From contig CM043952.1 in NCBI GenBank assembly GCA_014529385.2, positions 55,076,119 to 55,140,118 on the forward strand: 64,000 nucleotides of DNA, written 5' to 3'. This DNA is from Adiantum capillus-veneris (lineage: Eukaryota > Streptophyta > Polypodiopsida > Polypodiales > Pteridaceae). Under the pieces are notes generated by a model that ran no database searches, was not told the origin of the DNA, and saw only the letters and a list, made by a program, of their open reading frames with translations. Below are positions 32,401 through 43,814 of this stretch, piece after piece. The position numbers were made by a program, and so were the translations under genes. Position 1 is the stretch's first letter; every line of letters starts with the position of its first letter.

Positions 32401-32535
32401 TTATTCGTACTCCGTAGGCCGAGGTGGCCCGTATTCTACATATGCTGTTCCATTCGAATTTCGCATGCTTTCACCCGATCTGGAATTGTCGGGTGGGTTC
32501 AGCTGATTCTTGTGGGAGTCATCACTTGAATCCAT
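32401..32535 (-). pseudogene. Gag start of a different LTR element
   Basis: ATG at 32535, encoding MDSSDDSHKNQLNPP and a polar, Pro-rich tract, 50 bases after the primer site at 32588-32599. The frame stops at 32401 (CCGAGTACGAATAA) and nothing downstream is recognisable. The position makes it the beginning of a Gag, but the sequence itself has no known domain. Confidence 0.35.
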
Positions 32536-32587
32536 GTGTGCCGTAGAAAAAGGGATTGGATTTTCGGGTGGAAGGAAATTCGATTGA

Positions 32588-32599
32588 GCTCTGATACCA
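32588..32599 (-). other. Primer binding site of the 32.6-kb LTR element
   Basis: Sense TGGTATCAGAGC, identical to the Gy primer site, one base from the adjacent LTR. Confidence 0.75.
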
Positions 32600-32600
32600 C

Positions 32601-33150
32601 TATAGCAGTCTTGGGCACCCCACGTCTGGAGTTTGGCACGACACACGAGAGAATCACTTACAAATACTTCACATTTTAATCACAGTTCAATTGAGTCGAC
32701 ATGGCCCGGCGTAGTTCCATGCCCAGAGAGATTGGCCCTAAAGATTGGGGTCCCTTTCAGTATTTATTTGTATGTTAATGCTTGAGCAAAGTTACAAAGC
32801 CTGCGGGTCCTCTCTACTTTGTAGCTCGTCAATCAAACTGAGTCAGAGAGGCCCAAGGTTCATATTTAAAAGCCTTGAGGGCTCTCAAAAGCAGTTACAT
32901 GAAAAGCTTCAAAATAAAAAACAGTGGACCGAAAAGGCTGCCAGCGTTGTTTGCAGAAATTCTGTACAGTCCTGTCGTAAAACATGGAGTTCCGTACGGC
33001 CTACCAAGTCATCACGTAGAACACGGAGCGTCCGTACAATTGCCTTGTCATCAGAGAGAGTCTCTCTCTCTTTGATTTCGTCTAGTGTCCCTAGGGCCCC
33101 ATCGGATGGGACCCACCAACTTATAACTTTAGGGTTTCGTCAATTGGACA
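32601..33150 (-). repeat. 5' LTR of a truncated element
   Basis: 550 bp between the primer site and the next repeat; sense TGTCCAATTGACG...GACTGCTATA. The outer end is TGTCC as expected; the inner end TATA has lost the usual CA. It differs from the Gy LTRs. Only its Gag start survives on the left before Gy1's target. Confidence 0.5.
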
Positions 33151-34268
33151 TGTGTCAAGTGCAGCGGAAGTGTTAAGGATTTAGCTTGGATCTAGTGCTC
33201 TGCACAAATACAAGGGACACTTTACTTCACTTGAAAGACCGAACTAAAGAGAGAGACACAAGAGAGAGAGAAAAGAGACGACACCGAATGTCAGGTCCCA
33301 AACCCTCAAGGGCCCCCTTGCTCTGTTGCAAGAGCAAGTATGTTTTTATATTCTTGCACAATGCTGATACAATGTCTAAATGTTGAGATGCTGATGCTAG
33401 TGGTTACTAATGCTACTGATGTTGGGTACTAGTACTGATGCTATTGATATTGGGTACTGCTGGGTACTACGGGATACTGAGGTACTCCGGTATTGAGATG
33501 TTCTATGTCGACGACGACGACAAGGTATTGATGGGTCTATGTCGATGACGATGATGTCGACAACGAGGTACTACTGGGTGCTATGCCGACGACGATGATG
33601 TCGACGACGAGGTATTGCTGGGTTCTATGTCGAGGACGATGATGTTGACGACGAGGTACTGATGGGTCTATGTCGACGACGAGGTTCTTGTTGGATGTGT
33701 GTCGACGACGACAAGGTTCTTGATGGATTTATGTCGAAGATGGTGAAGTTGACGATGAGGTTTTGCGGGTTTGATGATCTTCGACGACGACGACGACGGG
33801 TCTATGGTTGAATGTCGGATCTGCTAGCACTGTCAATGGCTTGGGTCTGCAACCACGACGAGGCTAGGGGCTGAAATATGCAAGTGCTTCAAATCTGAAA
33901 ACGCTGGTTTCACTTGGCTGAAAACTCTGCTGAGTAGAGGGCTAAAAATGCTGGCTGGCTGGTCTGCAAATGCTGGCGCTGCAGGTCTTTCGCTACTGCT
34001 GTCTCTTCTACTATCTAGAGCTGCCCATGGGCTGCACTTATAGGAGAATTATGCTGGGTCGAGCAAGCAAAAGGGTAGCCCCACAACCAGGTGAATTATA
34101 AGCTGAAAATGACTTATTAAAACATGCCAAGTTAGAGGTGGTTCACACGCGGCAAAACACCTACATGCTGAAATGATTGAACTGTGCAAGAGAGGGTATG
34201 CAACTATGACTAGCCTGGACATGCACGTCTTGCTAGAGGCTCACAAAGGTGCCATGAGGACAATACAT
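33151..34268 (-). repeat. Diverged Gy-family LTR remnant
   Basis: Begins TGTGTCAAGTGCAGCGGAAG, similar to Gy LTR starts, contains the AAAACGCT motifs and ends near CCTGGACATGCACG...GCTCACAAAGGTGCC, homologous to the Gy LTR block with GGGCATGCACGG. The right end (CACGTGACA) and any primer site are absent. Confidence 0.55.
33500..33800. repeat. GTCGACGACGAC minisatellite within the LTR remnant
   Basis: Units of about 45 bp, such as GGTCTATGTCGACGACGA with TGATGTCGACGACGAGGTAC, repeated about six times. Shorter versions (GACGATGTCGACGACGA) exist in other Gy LTRs, so it is an expansion of an LTR segment. Confidence 0.75.
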
Positions 34269-34479
34269 GATGGAGGAAGAGCAACACTTCCAAACACCAA
34301 TGATAGGGCTCTCTTTGCAATAAGAGGAAGAGGAAGAGTCACCACACAAATAGGAAGAGAACGACATCAGCCCAACAACAACCAAGAGTAATAATCCTCT
34401 GGAGGTAACTCATTTGCATATGGTAGAGGAAGCCATTCATTTAGAGGTAGAGCAAGAGGAAGAGGTAGAGGTAACTACC
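34269..34479 (+). pseudogene. Copia Gag fragment
   Basis: Plus-strand coding remnant with RALFAIRGRGR and, further on, SFRGRARGRGRGNY: the RG-rich linker that precedes the zinc knuckle of many copia Gag proteins. Two adjacent stops follow NNNQE. Gy2 was inserted here; CTACC precedes its LTR. Confidence 0.5.
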
Positions 34480-34644
34480 TGTAAGGTGCAACAGAAGTGA
34501 ACGTTGAACTTTGCTCAAGATGAGTGCTCCGAACCGTGCTCACTGCTCAAGGGTTCCTTTTACTTACGGAAGAGAGAGCCTTTCGTTCCTTTAGTGAGAG
34601 AGTGCAATGACCACAAACAAAGTGAATGACACTGTGAATGAAGG

Positions 34645-34697
<53 letters not shown>

Positions 34698-35536
34698 ATA
34701 CGACACCAGACAGTTCTCAAACCCTTCTCCAGGCCCCCCCTCTCTATGGCGAGAGAGGTCTATGCTATTGATTGCACAAATCTGGTACAATGGTCTAGAT
34801 GCAATGGACTTGCCGACGATGTCGATGACAATGATGACGACGACAAGGATGGGCTGAAATTTGCAAATACTGACTTTTTGTTGTATACTGACTCTGTGTC
34901 GGCGAGGACGGCAATGGCAACGATGCGACGACGATGCGTTGAAAATGCAGATGCTGAAATCTGCGGCGGACAGCGGGCTGAAACTGAAAACGCTGGCTGA
35001 TCTGACGGTACGATGAGGATTTGCTGCGGGTAGGTGAGATTTGCGAGGCTAAGGGCTGATCTGCTGTGTCTAAGTGTTGAAAACTGAAAACGCTGATGCT
35101 AGGGGCTAATCTGACGCCGGAAACTGCAAAACGCTAGGTAGAGTCTGCAACTGAAAACGCCATAAGAACTGTAGCAAAAACGTTGGTCTTGATCGCTATC
35201 TGCGAACGCCAGGACTGATCTGGTATTGCTGAAAACGCTAGGCTGAAAGTGTGGCAGAAAATGCTAGGCTGATCTGTAGCCAAAAACGCTATCTGCTCTG
35301 CTGTTGGCTGGAACTGCTAGGCCACCTGCTGGTCTTGCTGAGAAGGTGCACTGCAAGTTGTTGGAACTCTACTGCCTCTTCTGTCAGAAAGTGCTAGCGC
35401 TAGGTTTATTTATACCAACTTAGCAAATTCGCCCTACCGAGTTTCCCAACAAAGTCACTTATTAATAATAAGTGAAAACTGGATAAAATAGGGAAAATGG
35501 GTTCTGTGCACTGTAAAATGCTCATGATGGGTACTA
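34480..35536 (-). repeat. Gy2 3' LTR, left part
   Basis: TGTAAGGTGCAACAG start; breaks at GATGGGTACTA where Gy3 begins. The continuation TACTGACTGTCATT is at 44108. Confidence 0.88.
34650..34694. repeat. (GA)n microsatellite in the Gy2 LTR
   Basis: About 22 GA units in the R-U5 part of the LTR. Other LTRs of the family have a short GAGATAGAGAGAGA at the same place. Confidence 0.9.
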
Positions 35537-36685
35537 TGTAAGGTGTAGTTGAAGTGAATGTTGAACTTTGCTCAAGATGAGTGCTCCGAACTGTGCTCAA
35601 GGGTTCCTTTTACTTACTGAAGGGAGAGCCTTCCGTTCCTTTAGTGAGAGTGCAAATGATTACAAACAAAGTGGGTAAACTCTGTGCATGAAGGTACTGA
35701 GACTGAGAGATAGAGAGAGAAGAATACGACACCAGAATGTTGTCAAACCCTCCTCCGAAGGCCCCACACTCCATGGCGACAGCGGTATACTATTGATTGC
35801 ACAAATCTCTACAATGCAATGGATTTGCCGACGATGTCGACGACGATGAGGACGACGACGAGATGGGCTAAAATCTGCAAATCTTGTATCTGCTGAATTC
35901 TGACTCTATGTCGGTAAAGATGGCGATGACGATGATGCGACGACGACGCGCTGAAAATGCAGATGCTGAAATCTGCAAATAGCGGGCGGAATCTGCAAAC
36001 GTTGGCGGATCTGATCGTGCGGCGAGGATCTGTTGCGGGAAGGTGAGATCTACGAGGTTTGGGTACGGAATCTATATGCTGAAAACTGAAAACACTGACG
36101 CAGAAAAGGGGCTTGTTGCCGGGAATCTGCAAAACTCTAGGCTGACTTGCTGGTGCAAAAACGCTAGGCTGAATTGTTGTCGTGTTGCAAAAACGCTAAG
36201 GGTTCTGCTGTGGTCTACTATCGCCAAGATGATCTGCAACTGCAAAACGCTGGGGCTGATCTGCACCTGAAGAAAACGCTGGTTCTTGGTGGCTGAAAAC
36301 GCTAGGTTGCGTGCCAGGGAGTCTTGCTGAGAAGGTGCTTTGTTGGACACTTGGTCCCTACTGCCTCTTCTGCCAGAAGGTGCTAGCGCTAGCTTTTCTT
36401 ATATACTGACTTACTAGAATTGCCCTACCCAGTTTCCCGAAAGTCACTTATTAATAATAAGTGAAAAATAGATGCTCCTGATGGAATCTGATGGTATTGC
36501 TGATGATCATGCTGATGATCATGCTCTGTGGAACCAGAGGATATGCATCTATTCTAAGTGCCTGGACATGCACGACTACAAATAGACTCACAAAAGTGCC
36601 AGAACAGATCCTAAGCTAATTGAACTGAACCCTAGACATGAAGTAGCTTGTCCACGTACACATAGAGTTAGATGTGCATGTGACA
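35537..36685 (-). repeat. Gy3 3' LTR
   Basis: TGTAAGGTGTAGTTG...GATGTGCATGTGACA, followed by a polypurine tract. Confidence 0.88.
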
Positions 36686-36697
36686 TTCCCTCCTTTT
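36686..36697 (-). other. Gy3 polypurine tract
   Basis: Sense AAAAGGAGGGAA, directly abutting the 3' LTR. Confidence 0.85.
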
Positions 36698-37290
36698 CAA
36701 AGCGAGGTATCGGTACCGAACTGTATGGCGTCGATGGAGATTGCCAACAGCGTCTGGAATGCTGGAAAGGACTCTTTGTCGGCCCACTCTGATGCGTGGG
36801 TCATGCGATACTTGAACTTCATAAAGGTTTGCAAGGCTTGCTTCTTTTGGCCGTGCCGAAAGCGACACAAAGTCATCTGTGGCTCCTTCAATGCTTCAAC
36901 TTCGTCTATAGTTATGCGTCTACCTTTTTCAAGAATCTCCGAGGATGAAAATTCCTGAAACCACTTCCAACACAAAAACATGAACATACCCATTCCATGT
37001 AAAGTGATTGGAAAAATTTTAGTCTTCTTTAAAGATTGTGCATGCAATGTAGATGACCGTATAGACTGAGTGCCAAACCGTTCACCAAACACACACAAAC
37101 AATGGAATCGAAACTTGTCTTTCTGATCTAAATCTATTAACTGTGGCAAATCACAATGGAAATGCCAATGCTTGATGCTCAATTCTTCTTGTGCTCTTTC
37201 GGATATTGTGTCATGCCAAGGAAGAGACATGGAATGTGAATTCCTTGGGTGCAAACATTTCATCTTTTCATGAGTGTAATCCGCATACAT
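36697..37290 (-). pseudogene. Gy3 integrase C-terminus and chromodomain frame
   Basis: 197 codons: HSMSLPWHDTISERAQEELS, LPQLIDLDQKDKF, ITLHGMGMFMFLCWKWFQEF and a chromodomain-like end (MTLCRFRHGQKKQA, MKFKYRMT, EWADKESF) closing in GTDTSL and the stop at the polypurine tract. It is one base out of frame with the H-x6-H part just upstream. Confidence 0.75.
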
Positions 37291-37733
37291 CCGTGCTCAT
37301 TCATGAGTGAATCGTGTTCAGCGTACAATATGGCATGCCTATGAAAAGGGATCACATAAGGACGGTGACTAATATATAGGAAACCATCACGAATGAAACA
37401 CTCGAACAATGCGTGCTGACTAATCATATGCACACATAATACTTCCTGTGGGGGTTCCTTAGATCTTGACTCGAGAGCCAAGATCGGTTCTTCGTGATTG
37501 ATCGAATCTGTAATGAGGTTAGCTTGACTAGAAAAAGCATCAACTAAACCATGATTGTTGTGAACAATCACATTATTATCCTGCAAATCATCATGCTTGT
37601 GAATAATCACTTCTTGATCATACAAAGCATGTGTGTCGTGTTTTGGAGAAGAAAAGACTGAGAGAGTCTCCTTCTCCTGATTCTTTTCAATTTGCGCCTG
37701 CACATTAGAAAATAGTAGGACCAACTCTTGCAT
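37260..37733 (-). pseudogene. Gy3 H/D-poor spacer and integrase H-x6-H remnant
   Basis: 157 codons starting inside the Gag coil (MQELVLLFSNVQAQIEK), joined to KETLSVFSSPKHD, one short HD tract, a single ESRSKEPPQE module and ALFECFIRDGFLYISHRPYV with EHDSLMNEHG, in which the two histidines are six apart. The octapeptide array is nearly absent in this copy. Confidence 0.75.
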
Positions 37734-38140
37734 GTGTCGGTCTCTCTGCGCTTCACGCTCTTAACTCCAAGGCCGCTGTCTATCTTCGGCCACCAAGCGC
37801 GCTTGCTCACGCTCGCGCTCCAAGGCTATACCCTTCTGTCTTCGGCTGTTGCTCGTGCTCATGCTCTAAGGCTGCCATTCTTTCTTCGTGTTCACGATCC
37901 AATTTTGCCTTTCTTTCTGTGTGCTCACGATCCAATTTTGTCGTTCTTTCTTCGCACCACGCTTCTTGTTGTCTCATCATGTCCATCATTGTCGCCTCCA
38001 TAGGATTTGGTGCAATCCTTGGCGTAGATGGGGAGGGAGCGAGGGTCAGAAAAACCTCCTGGTGGGGAAAGTTCTTCTTCGCCACCTCCATGCTCATCAC
38101 CTCCATGCGAAGTATCCGTTCCGCTTTGGGTGATGAACAT
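37734..38140 (-). pseudogene. Gy3 Gag N-terminus
   Basis: The gag ATG is at 38140 (MFITQSG). The following frame holds PNPMEATMMDMMRQQEAW and a highly charged coil (KLDREHEERMAALEHEHEQQ). A frameshift occurs in the coil. The capsid domain that should follow is deleted. Confidence 0.75.
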
Positions 38141-38154
38141 ACACTGAAGTCTTG

Positions 38155-38255
38155 GGTTCTTAAGTTCACGAGGAACTTGGGTTCTTGGGTTCTTGGGTTC
38201 TTGATGGCCTTGAATTCTCGAGGTCTTGAGTTCTTGAGGTTCTTGAGGTTCTTCT
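38155..38255 (-). repeat. Gy3 pre-gag CAAGAACCT repeats
   Basis: Iterated 9-base units in the leader on the sense strand, as in the other Gy elements. Confidence 0.7.
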
Positions 38256-38501
38256 TTAGCTTGCAATGTGTGTTAGAGAAGGATCTTTTCTTACCCGAGC
38301 TCTTCTCTTTCCCGCAGGTGCACCCCTTGGCGGCCTTGCGCGCACACCAAGGTTGCTTTTTCCCACCTCACCTCGATTGGTCGGCCGCTAAGTGCACGGT
38401 TTGCTTTCAATGAGTGAAAAGAGAAACAAGGGGAGGTTGGACAAGCCCTTCTTTCTTGGGTTTCCTGTCACTCTTCAAAAACACGATTAGGAATCGACAC
38501 G

Positions 38502-38517
38502 CCCAAGTGGACTTGGG
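38502..38517 (-). ncRNA. Gy3 leader hairpin
   Basis: Sense CCCAAG TCCA CTTGGG, same place relative to the primer site as in the other copies. Confidence 0.55.
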
Positions 38518-38587
38518 TTACGTGCTACCGCAACAAGCAAAAAAATTCTTGTGGTTCTTTTGTTGAGTGACACAAAATAGTACCAAA

Positions 38588-38599
38588 GCTCTGATACCA
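38588..38599 (-). other. Gy3 primer binding site
   Basis: Sense TGGTATCAGAGC, one base from the 5' LTR. Confidence 0.9.
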
Positions 38600-38600
38600 A

Positions 38601-39440
38601 TGTAAGGTGCAGCAGAAGTCAATGTTGAACTTTGCTCAAGATGAGTGCTCTTAATTGTAGGGAGAGCCTTCTGTTCCTTTAGTGAGAGAGTGCAAATGAT
38701 CACAAACAAAGTGGGTAAACACTGTGCATGAAGGTATTGAGACAGAGAGATAGAGAGAAGAATAGGACACCAAAATGTTTTTAAACCCTCCTCCGAAGGC
38801 CCCACTCTCTATGGCGAGAGCGGTCTACTATTGATTGCACAAATCTCTACAATGCAATGGAGTTGTCGACGATGTCGACGACGACGAGGCGGGCTGAAAT
38901 CTGCAAATCTTGTATCTGCTGAATTCTGACTCTATGTCGGTGATGACAACGATGACGACGATGCGACGATGACGCGCTGAAAACGCAGATGCTGAAATCT
39001 GCGAATAGCGGGCTGAATCTGCAAACGTTGGCTGATGTGACCGTGCGGCGAGGATCTGCTGAGGGAAGGTGAGATCTGCGAGGTTTGGGGGCTGTGGTAC
39101 GGAGTCTATATGCTGAAAACTGAAAACGCTGATGTAGAAAAGGGGCTTGTTGCCTGGAATCTGCAAAAAGCTAGGCTGACTTGCTGGTGCAAAAACACTA
39201 GGCTGAATTGATGTCCTGTTGTAAAAACGCTAAGGGATCTGCTGTGGTCTGCTTTCGCCAACTGCAAAACGTTGGGGCTGATCTGCACCTGAAGAAAACG
39301 TTGGTTCTTGGTGGCTGAAAACGCTAGGTTGCGTGTCGGGGAGTCTTGCTGAGAAGGTGCTCTGTTAGACACTTGGTCCTTGCTGCCTCTTCTGCTAGAA
39401 AGTGCTAGCGCTCGCTTTTCTTACATACTGACTTACTAGA
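38601..39440 (-). repeat. Gy3 5' LTR, left part
   Basis: Runs to TTACTAGA where Gy4 is inserted; continues at 43815 after the duplicated CTAGA and ends at 44107 in GATGTGCACGTGACA. Confidence 0.88.
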
Positions 39441-40466
39441 TGTCACGTGACACATCCAACCCTATGTGTCCGTGGACAAGCTACAGTATGATCAGGGTTC
39501 AGTTCAGTCAGTCTAGAATAGGAAGTGATCTAGCACTTTTGTGAGTCTGTTCGCAGACCGTGCATGTCGAGACACTTAGATTAGATGCATATTCTCTGGT
39601 TGCACACAACATGATCATCATATTTCCATCAGAACCCATCACGCGCATTTTTACAATGCATAGACCTATTTTCCCTATTTTTGACATTTTTCACTTATTT
39701 ATTAAGTGACTTTTGTTGGAGAGTAGGTAGGGCAATTTTGCTAAGTTTGTATAAGTAGAAACCTAGTGCTAGCACTTTCTGGCAGAAGAGGCAGCAGGAG
39801 CACACGCTCAACAGGCAACTTCTCAGCAGAACCCAAGAGGCCTAGCGTTTTTGCTCCACAGTATAAACCTAGCGTTTTTGGACCAGATCAGCCAGCGTTT
39901 TTGGATCAAGACAAGCAGCCGGGTGTTTTTGCATAGCAGATCAGCCCCGGCAGCAACAAGACAACAGAACCCCTAGCGTTTTTGCAACAGAAGACAATTC
40001 AGCCCCTAGCGTTTTTAGATCAGGCAGCAACCTCAGCGTTTTGCAGATTCATCGCGACAAGACCCAAGAAGCATCAACGTTTTCAGTTTTCAGCAGTCAG
40101 ACTCCGTAGTAGAACCCCCAAACCTCGCAGATCTCACCTTCCCGCAGCAGATCCTTGCCGCACGGTCAGATCCCGCGAAGTTTGCAGTTTCAGCCCGGAA
40201 AACGCAGATTTCAGCATCTGCGTTTTCAGCGCGTTGTCGTCGCCTCGTCGCCATCGACATAGAGTCAGAATTCAGCAGATAAAGATTTGCAGATTTCAGC
40301 CCTTAGCATTTTCAGATTTCAGCCCGTCTCGTCGTTGTCCTCATTGTCGTCGACATCGTCAGCAAGTCCAAGCATTGTAGAGATTTGTGCAATCATAAGT
40401 AGACCGCTCTCGCCATAGAGAGTGGGGCCTTCGGAGGAGGGTTTGACAACATTCTGGTGTGGTATT

Positions 40467-40513
<47 letters not shown>

Positions 40514-40678
40514 CTCAGCACCTTCACTCACAGCGTCCATTCACTTTTTTTGTGTCCATTGCACTCTCTCATTAAAGAACGGAAGGCTCTCCCTTCCGTA
40601 AGTAAAAGGAATCCTTGAGCTCAATTCGAAGCACTCATCTTGAGCAAAGTTCAACATTCACTTCGGTTGCACCTTACT
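39441..40678 (+). repeat. Gy4 5' LTR
   Basis: Starts TGTCACGTGACACATCC with an embedded CACGTG. TATA-like GTATAAGT is at about 39749. The region 39840-40330 holds some ten GCGTTTT motifs, then a (CT)n tract at 40466-40510. The last base is T instead of A. Confidence 0.9.
40466..40510. repeat. (CT)n microsatellite in the Gy4 5' LTR
   Basis: About 20 CT units; the 3' LTR of the same element has only a short imperfect version (near 43622), so it expanded after insertion or differs by slippage. Confidence 0.9.
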
Positions 40679-40679
40679 T

Positions 40680-40691
40680 TGGTATCAGAGC
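40680..40691 (+). other. Gy4 primer binding site
   Basis: TGGTATCAGAGC, one base after the LTR. Confidence 0.92.
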
Positions 40692-40770
40692 TTTGGCAGT
40701 GTTCTGTATCACTCAAGGAAAGAACCACAAGAACCACATAATTTTTTTTTGCTTGTCGTGGTCGCTCGAA

Positions 40771-40786
40771 CCCAAGTTCGCTTGGG
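40771..40786 (+). ncRNA. Gy4 leader hairpin with UUCG loop
   Basis: CCCAAG TTCG CTTGGG, 80 bases after the primer site; as RNA this is a six-pair stem with a UUCG tetraloop. Confidence 0.6.
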
Positions 40787-40999
40787 CGTGTCGATTCCTA
40801 ATCGTGTTTATGAAGAGTGACAGGAAACCCAAGAAAGAAGGGCTTGTCCAGCCTCCCCTTGTACCTCTTTTCACTCATTGAGAGCGGACCGTGCACTTAG
40901 CGGCCGGCCAATCGACGTGAGGTGGGAAAAAGCAACCTTGGTGTGAGCGCCAGGCCGCCAAGGGGTGAAGAAAAGATCCTTCTCTAACACAGATTGCAA

Positions 41000-41130
41000 G
41001 CGAAAGAAGAACCTCAAGAACCTCAAGACCCTCAAGAAGCTCAAGAACTCAAGACCCCTAAGAACCTAAGAACCCAAGAACCCAAGACCCACAAGAACCC
41101 AAGTTCCTCTTGAACTTAAGAACCCAAGAC
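41000..41130 (+). repeat. Gy4 pre-gag CAAGAACCT repeats
   Basis: AACCTCAAGAACCTCAAG and following variants, about a dozen units, ending just before the gag ATG at 41139. Confidence 0.75.
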
Positions 41131-41138
41131 TTCAGTGG

Positions 41139-41354
41139 ATGGTCATCACTCGAATCGCAATGGATACTTCGCTTGGAGGTGGTGAGCATGGGAGTGGCGA
41201 AGAAGAGTTTTCCTCACCAGGAGGTTTTTCTGACCCTTCCCAATCTACGCCAACGATTGCACTAACTCCTATGGAGGAGTTGGAGCGAATGTTTATGGAC
41301 GAAGTTAGAACGAGAAGCAAGAAATGCAGAAAGAAAATCAGAAATAGAGCGTGA
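41139..41354 (+). pseudogene. Gy4 Gag N-terminus
   Basis: MVITRIAMDTSLGGGEHGSG, a Pro/Ser stretch and TPMEELERMFMDE start the Gag as in the other elements. The frame then shifts within the charged coil and terminates. Confidence 0.75.
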
Positions 41355-41367
41355 ACACGAAGAGAGA

Positions 41368-42153
41368 ATGGCAGCCATACAGCATGAGCACAATGAAAAG
41401 AAAGCCGACTTGTTACGATTCTTTTCTCAAGTGCAGGCACAGATGCAAGAGATTTGGGAAAAGGAGACTCTCTTAGTCTCTTCTTCTCCAAAGCATGACA
41501 CACAGGATTTGCATGAAGAATTGCATGACTATGACAAGCATGATGGTTTGCATGATCAAGATGTGATTACTCACAAGCATGATGATTTGCAGAAAAAAGA
41601 TGTGATTACTCACAAGCATGATGATTTGCACGAAAAAGATGTGATTGTTCACAAGGATGATGGTTTAGTTGATGCTTTTTCTAGCAAAGCTAACCTCGTT
41701 GCAGATTCGATCAATCACAAAGAACCGATCTTGGCTTTCGAGTCGAGGTCCACAGAACCCCCACAGGAAGATTCAATCAATCATGAAGAACCGATCTTGG
41801 CTTTCGAGCCTAGGTTCAAAGAACCCCCACAGGAAGTACTATGTGTTCGCATGATTAGTCAGCACACATTGTACGAGTGTTTCATTCGTGATCGTTTCTT
41901 GTATTTTAGTCAGCGTCTTTATGTGATCCCTTTTTCTAGGCATGACAAATTGTACGTTGAGCACGTTTTACTCATGGATGAGCACAGATGTACGCGGATT
42001 TCTCATGAAAAGATGAAATGTTTGCATTCAAGGAAGTCACATTCCATGTCTCTTTCTTGGCACGACTCAATCGTAGAAAGAGCACAAGCAAGATTGAGCA
42101 TCAAGCATCGGCATTTCCATTGTGATTTGCCACAATTGATTGATTTAGATTAG
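41368..42153 (+). pseudogene. Gy4 coil, H/D repeat and integrase H-x6-H remnant
   Basis: 261 codons: end of the Gag coil (MAAIQHEHNEKKADLLRFF), KETLLVSSSPKHD, then HD-rich units (DLHEELHDYDKHDGLHDQDV and three KHDDL-type repeats), two modules like EPILAFESRSTEPPQED, then YECFIRDRFLYFSQRLYV and EHVLLMDEHR (H-x6-H) and SHSMSLSWHDSIVERAQARL. It ends at an in-frame TAG after DLD where others have Gln. The join between coil and NVQ-type segment is in frame, so capsid-to-protease was removed precisely enough to keep the frame. Confidence 0.8.
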
Positions 42154-42580
42154 AAAGACAAGTTTCGAATCGATTGTTTGCATGTGTTTGATGAACGGTT
42201 TGGCACTCTGTCTTTATGTTCATCTCCATTGCATGCACAGTTTGTTCGAAGGACTAGAATTTTTCCAGTCACTTTACATAGAATGGGTATGTTTAAGTTT
42301 TTGTGTTGGAAGTGGTTTCAGGAATTTTAAGCCTCGGAGATTCTTGAAGAAGGTAGACGCATCCTCTAGACGAAGTGGAAGCATTGAAGATGACTTTGTC
42401 TCGCTTTCGGCGCGGCTCAAAGAAAAAGGCATTGCAGACCTTTATGAAGTTCAAGTATCGTACGATCCGCACATCAAAGTGGTCTGGCGAAGAGTCCTTT
42501 CGAGGATTCTGTATGTTATTGGCGATTTCCCTCTACGCCATACAATTCGGTACTAGTACCTCACTTTGAAAAGGAGGGGA
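42154..42580 (+). pseudogene. Gy4 integrase C-terminus and chromodomain, with polypurine tract
   Basis: After the TAG the same frame gives KDKFRIDCLHVFDERFG and LHRMGMFKFLCWKWFQEF; a TAA follows and the chromodomain part (FRRGSKKKALQTFMKFKY, GEESFRGF) is in another frame (42375-42569), ending in GTSTSL and TGA. The polypurine tract AAAAGGAGGGGA is 42569-42580. Confidence 0.75.
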
Positions 42581-43809
42581 TGTCATGTGACACATCCAGT
42601 ACTATGTGTCTGTGGACAAGCTACAGCATGACTAGGGTTCAGTTCAGTCAAGTTAGTCTAGAATAGGAAGTGATCTTGCACTTTTGTGAGTCTGTTCACG
42701 AACTGTGCATGTCCAGACACTTAGATTACTTGCATATCCTCTGGTTGCACACAGCATGATCATCAGATTTCCATCAGAACCCATTAGGACCATTTTTACA
42801 ATGCATAGACCTATTTTCCCTATTTTTGACATTTTTCACTTATTTATTAAGTGACTTTTGTTGGAAAGTAGGCAGGGCAATTTTGCTAAGTTTGTATAAG
42901 TAGAAACCTTAGCGCTAGCACGTTCTGGCAGAAGAGGCAGTAGGAGCACACGCTCAACAGGCAACTTCTCAGGAGAACCCAAGAAGCCTAGCGTTTTTGC
43001 TCCACAGTATAAACCTAGCGTTTTTGGACCAGATCAGCCAGCGTTTTTGGATGAAGACAAGGAGCCTGGTGTTTTTGCACAGCAGATCAGCCCCGGCAGC
43101 AGCAAGACAACAGAACCCCCAACGTTTTGCCAACAGAAGACAATTCAGCCCCTAGCGTTTTTGGATCAGGTAGCAACTTCAGCGTTTTGTAGATTCATCG
43201 CGACAAGACCCAAGAAGCATCAGCGTTTTCAGTTTTCAGCAGTCAGACACCACAGTAGAACCCCCCAACCTCACAGATCTCACCTTCCCGCAGCAGATTC
43301 TCGCCGCACGGTCAGATCCCGCGAAGTTTGCAGTTTCAGCCCAGAAAACCCAGATTTCAGCATCTGCGTTTTCAGCGCGTTGTCGTTGCCTCGTCGCCAT
43401 CGACATCGCCATCGACATAGAGTCGGAATTCAGCAGATAAAGATTTGCAGATTTCAGCCCTTAGCATTTTCTGATTTCAGCCCGTCTCGTCGTCCTCATC
43501 GTCGTCGGCATCGTCGGCAAGTCCAAGCATTGTAGAGATTTGTGCAATCATAAGTAGACCGCTCTCGCCATAGAGAGTGGGGCCTTCAGAGGAGGGTTTG
43601 ATAACATTCTGGTGTCGTATTCTCTTCTCTCTCTATCTCTCAATCTCAGCACCTTCACTCACAGTGTCCATTCACTTTGTTTGTGTCCATTGCACTCTCT
43701 CATTAAAGAACGGAAGGCTCTCCCTTCCGTAAGTAAAAGGAATCCTTGAGCACAGTTCGGAGCACTCATCTTGAGCAAAGTTCAACATTCACTTCCGTTG
43801 CATCTTACA
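42581..43809 (+). repeat. Gy4 3' LTR
   Basis: Starts TGTCATGTGACACATCC, directly after the polypurine tract, ends CGTTGCATCTTACA. It differs from the 5' LTR by scattered substitutions and the CT tract. Confidence 0.9.
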
Positions 43810-43814
43810 CTAGA

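Larger units (their letters stand above)
39441..43809 (+). mobile_element. Gy4: short gypsy derivative in opposite orientation
   Basis: LTRs 39441-40678 and 42581-43809, duplication CTAGA at 39436-39440 and 43810-43814. Internal region only 1.9 kb. Like Gy3 and Gy7 it lacks capsid, zinc knuckle, protease, RT, RNase H and the integrase core. It is the only complete element on the plus strand here. Confidence 0.92.
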
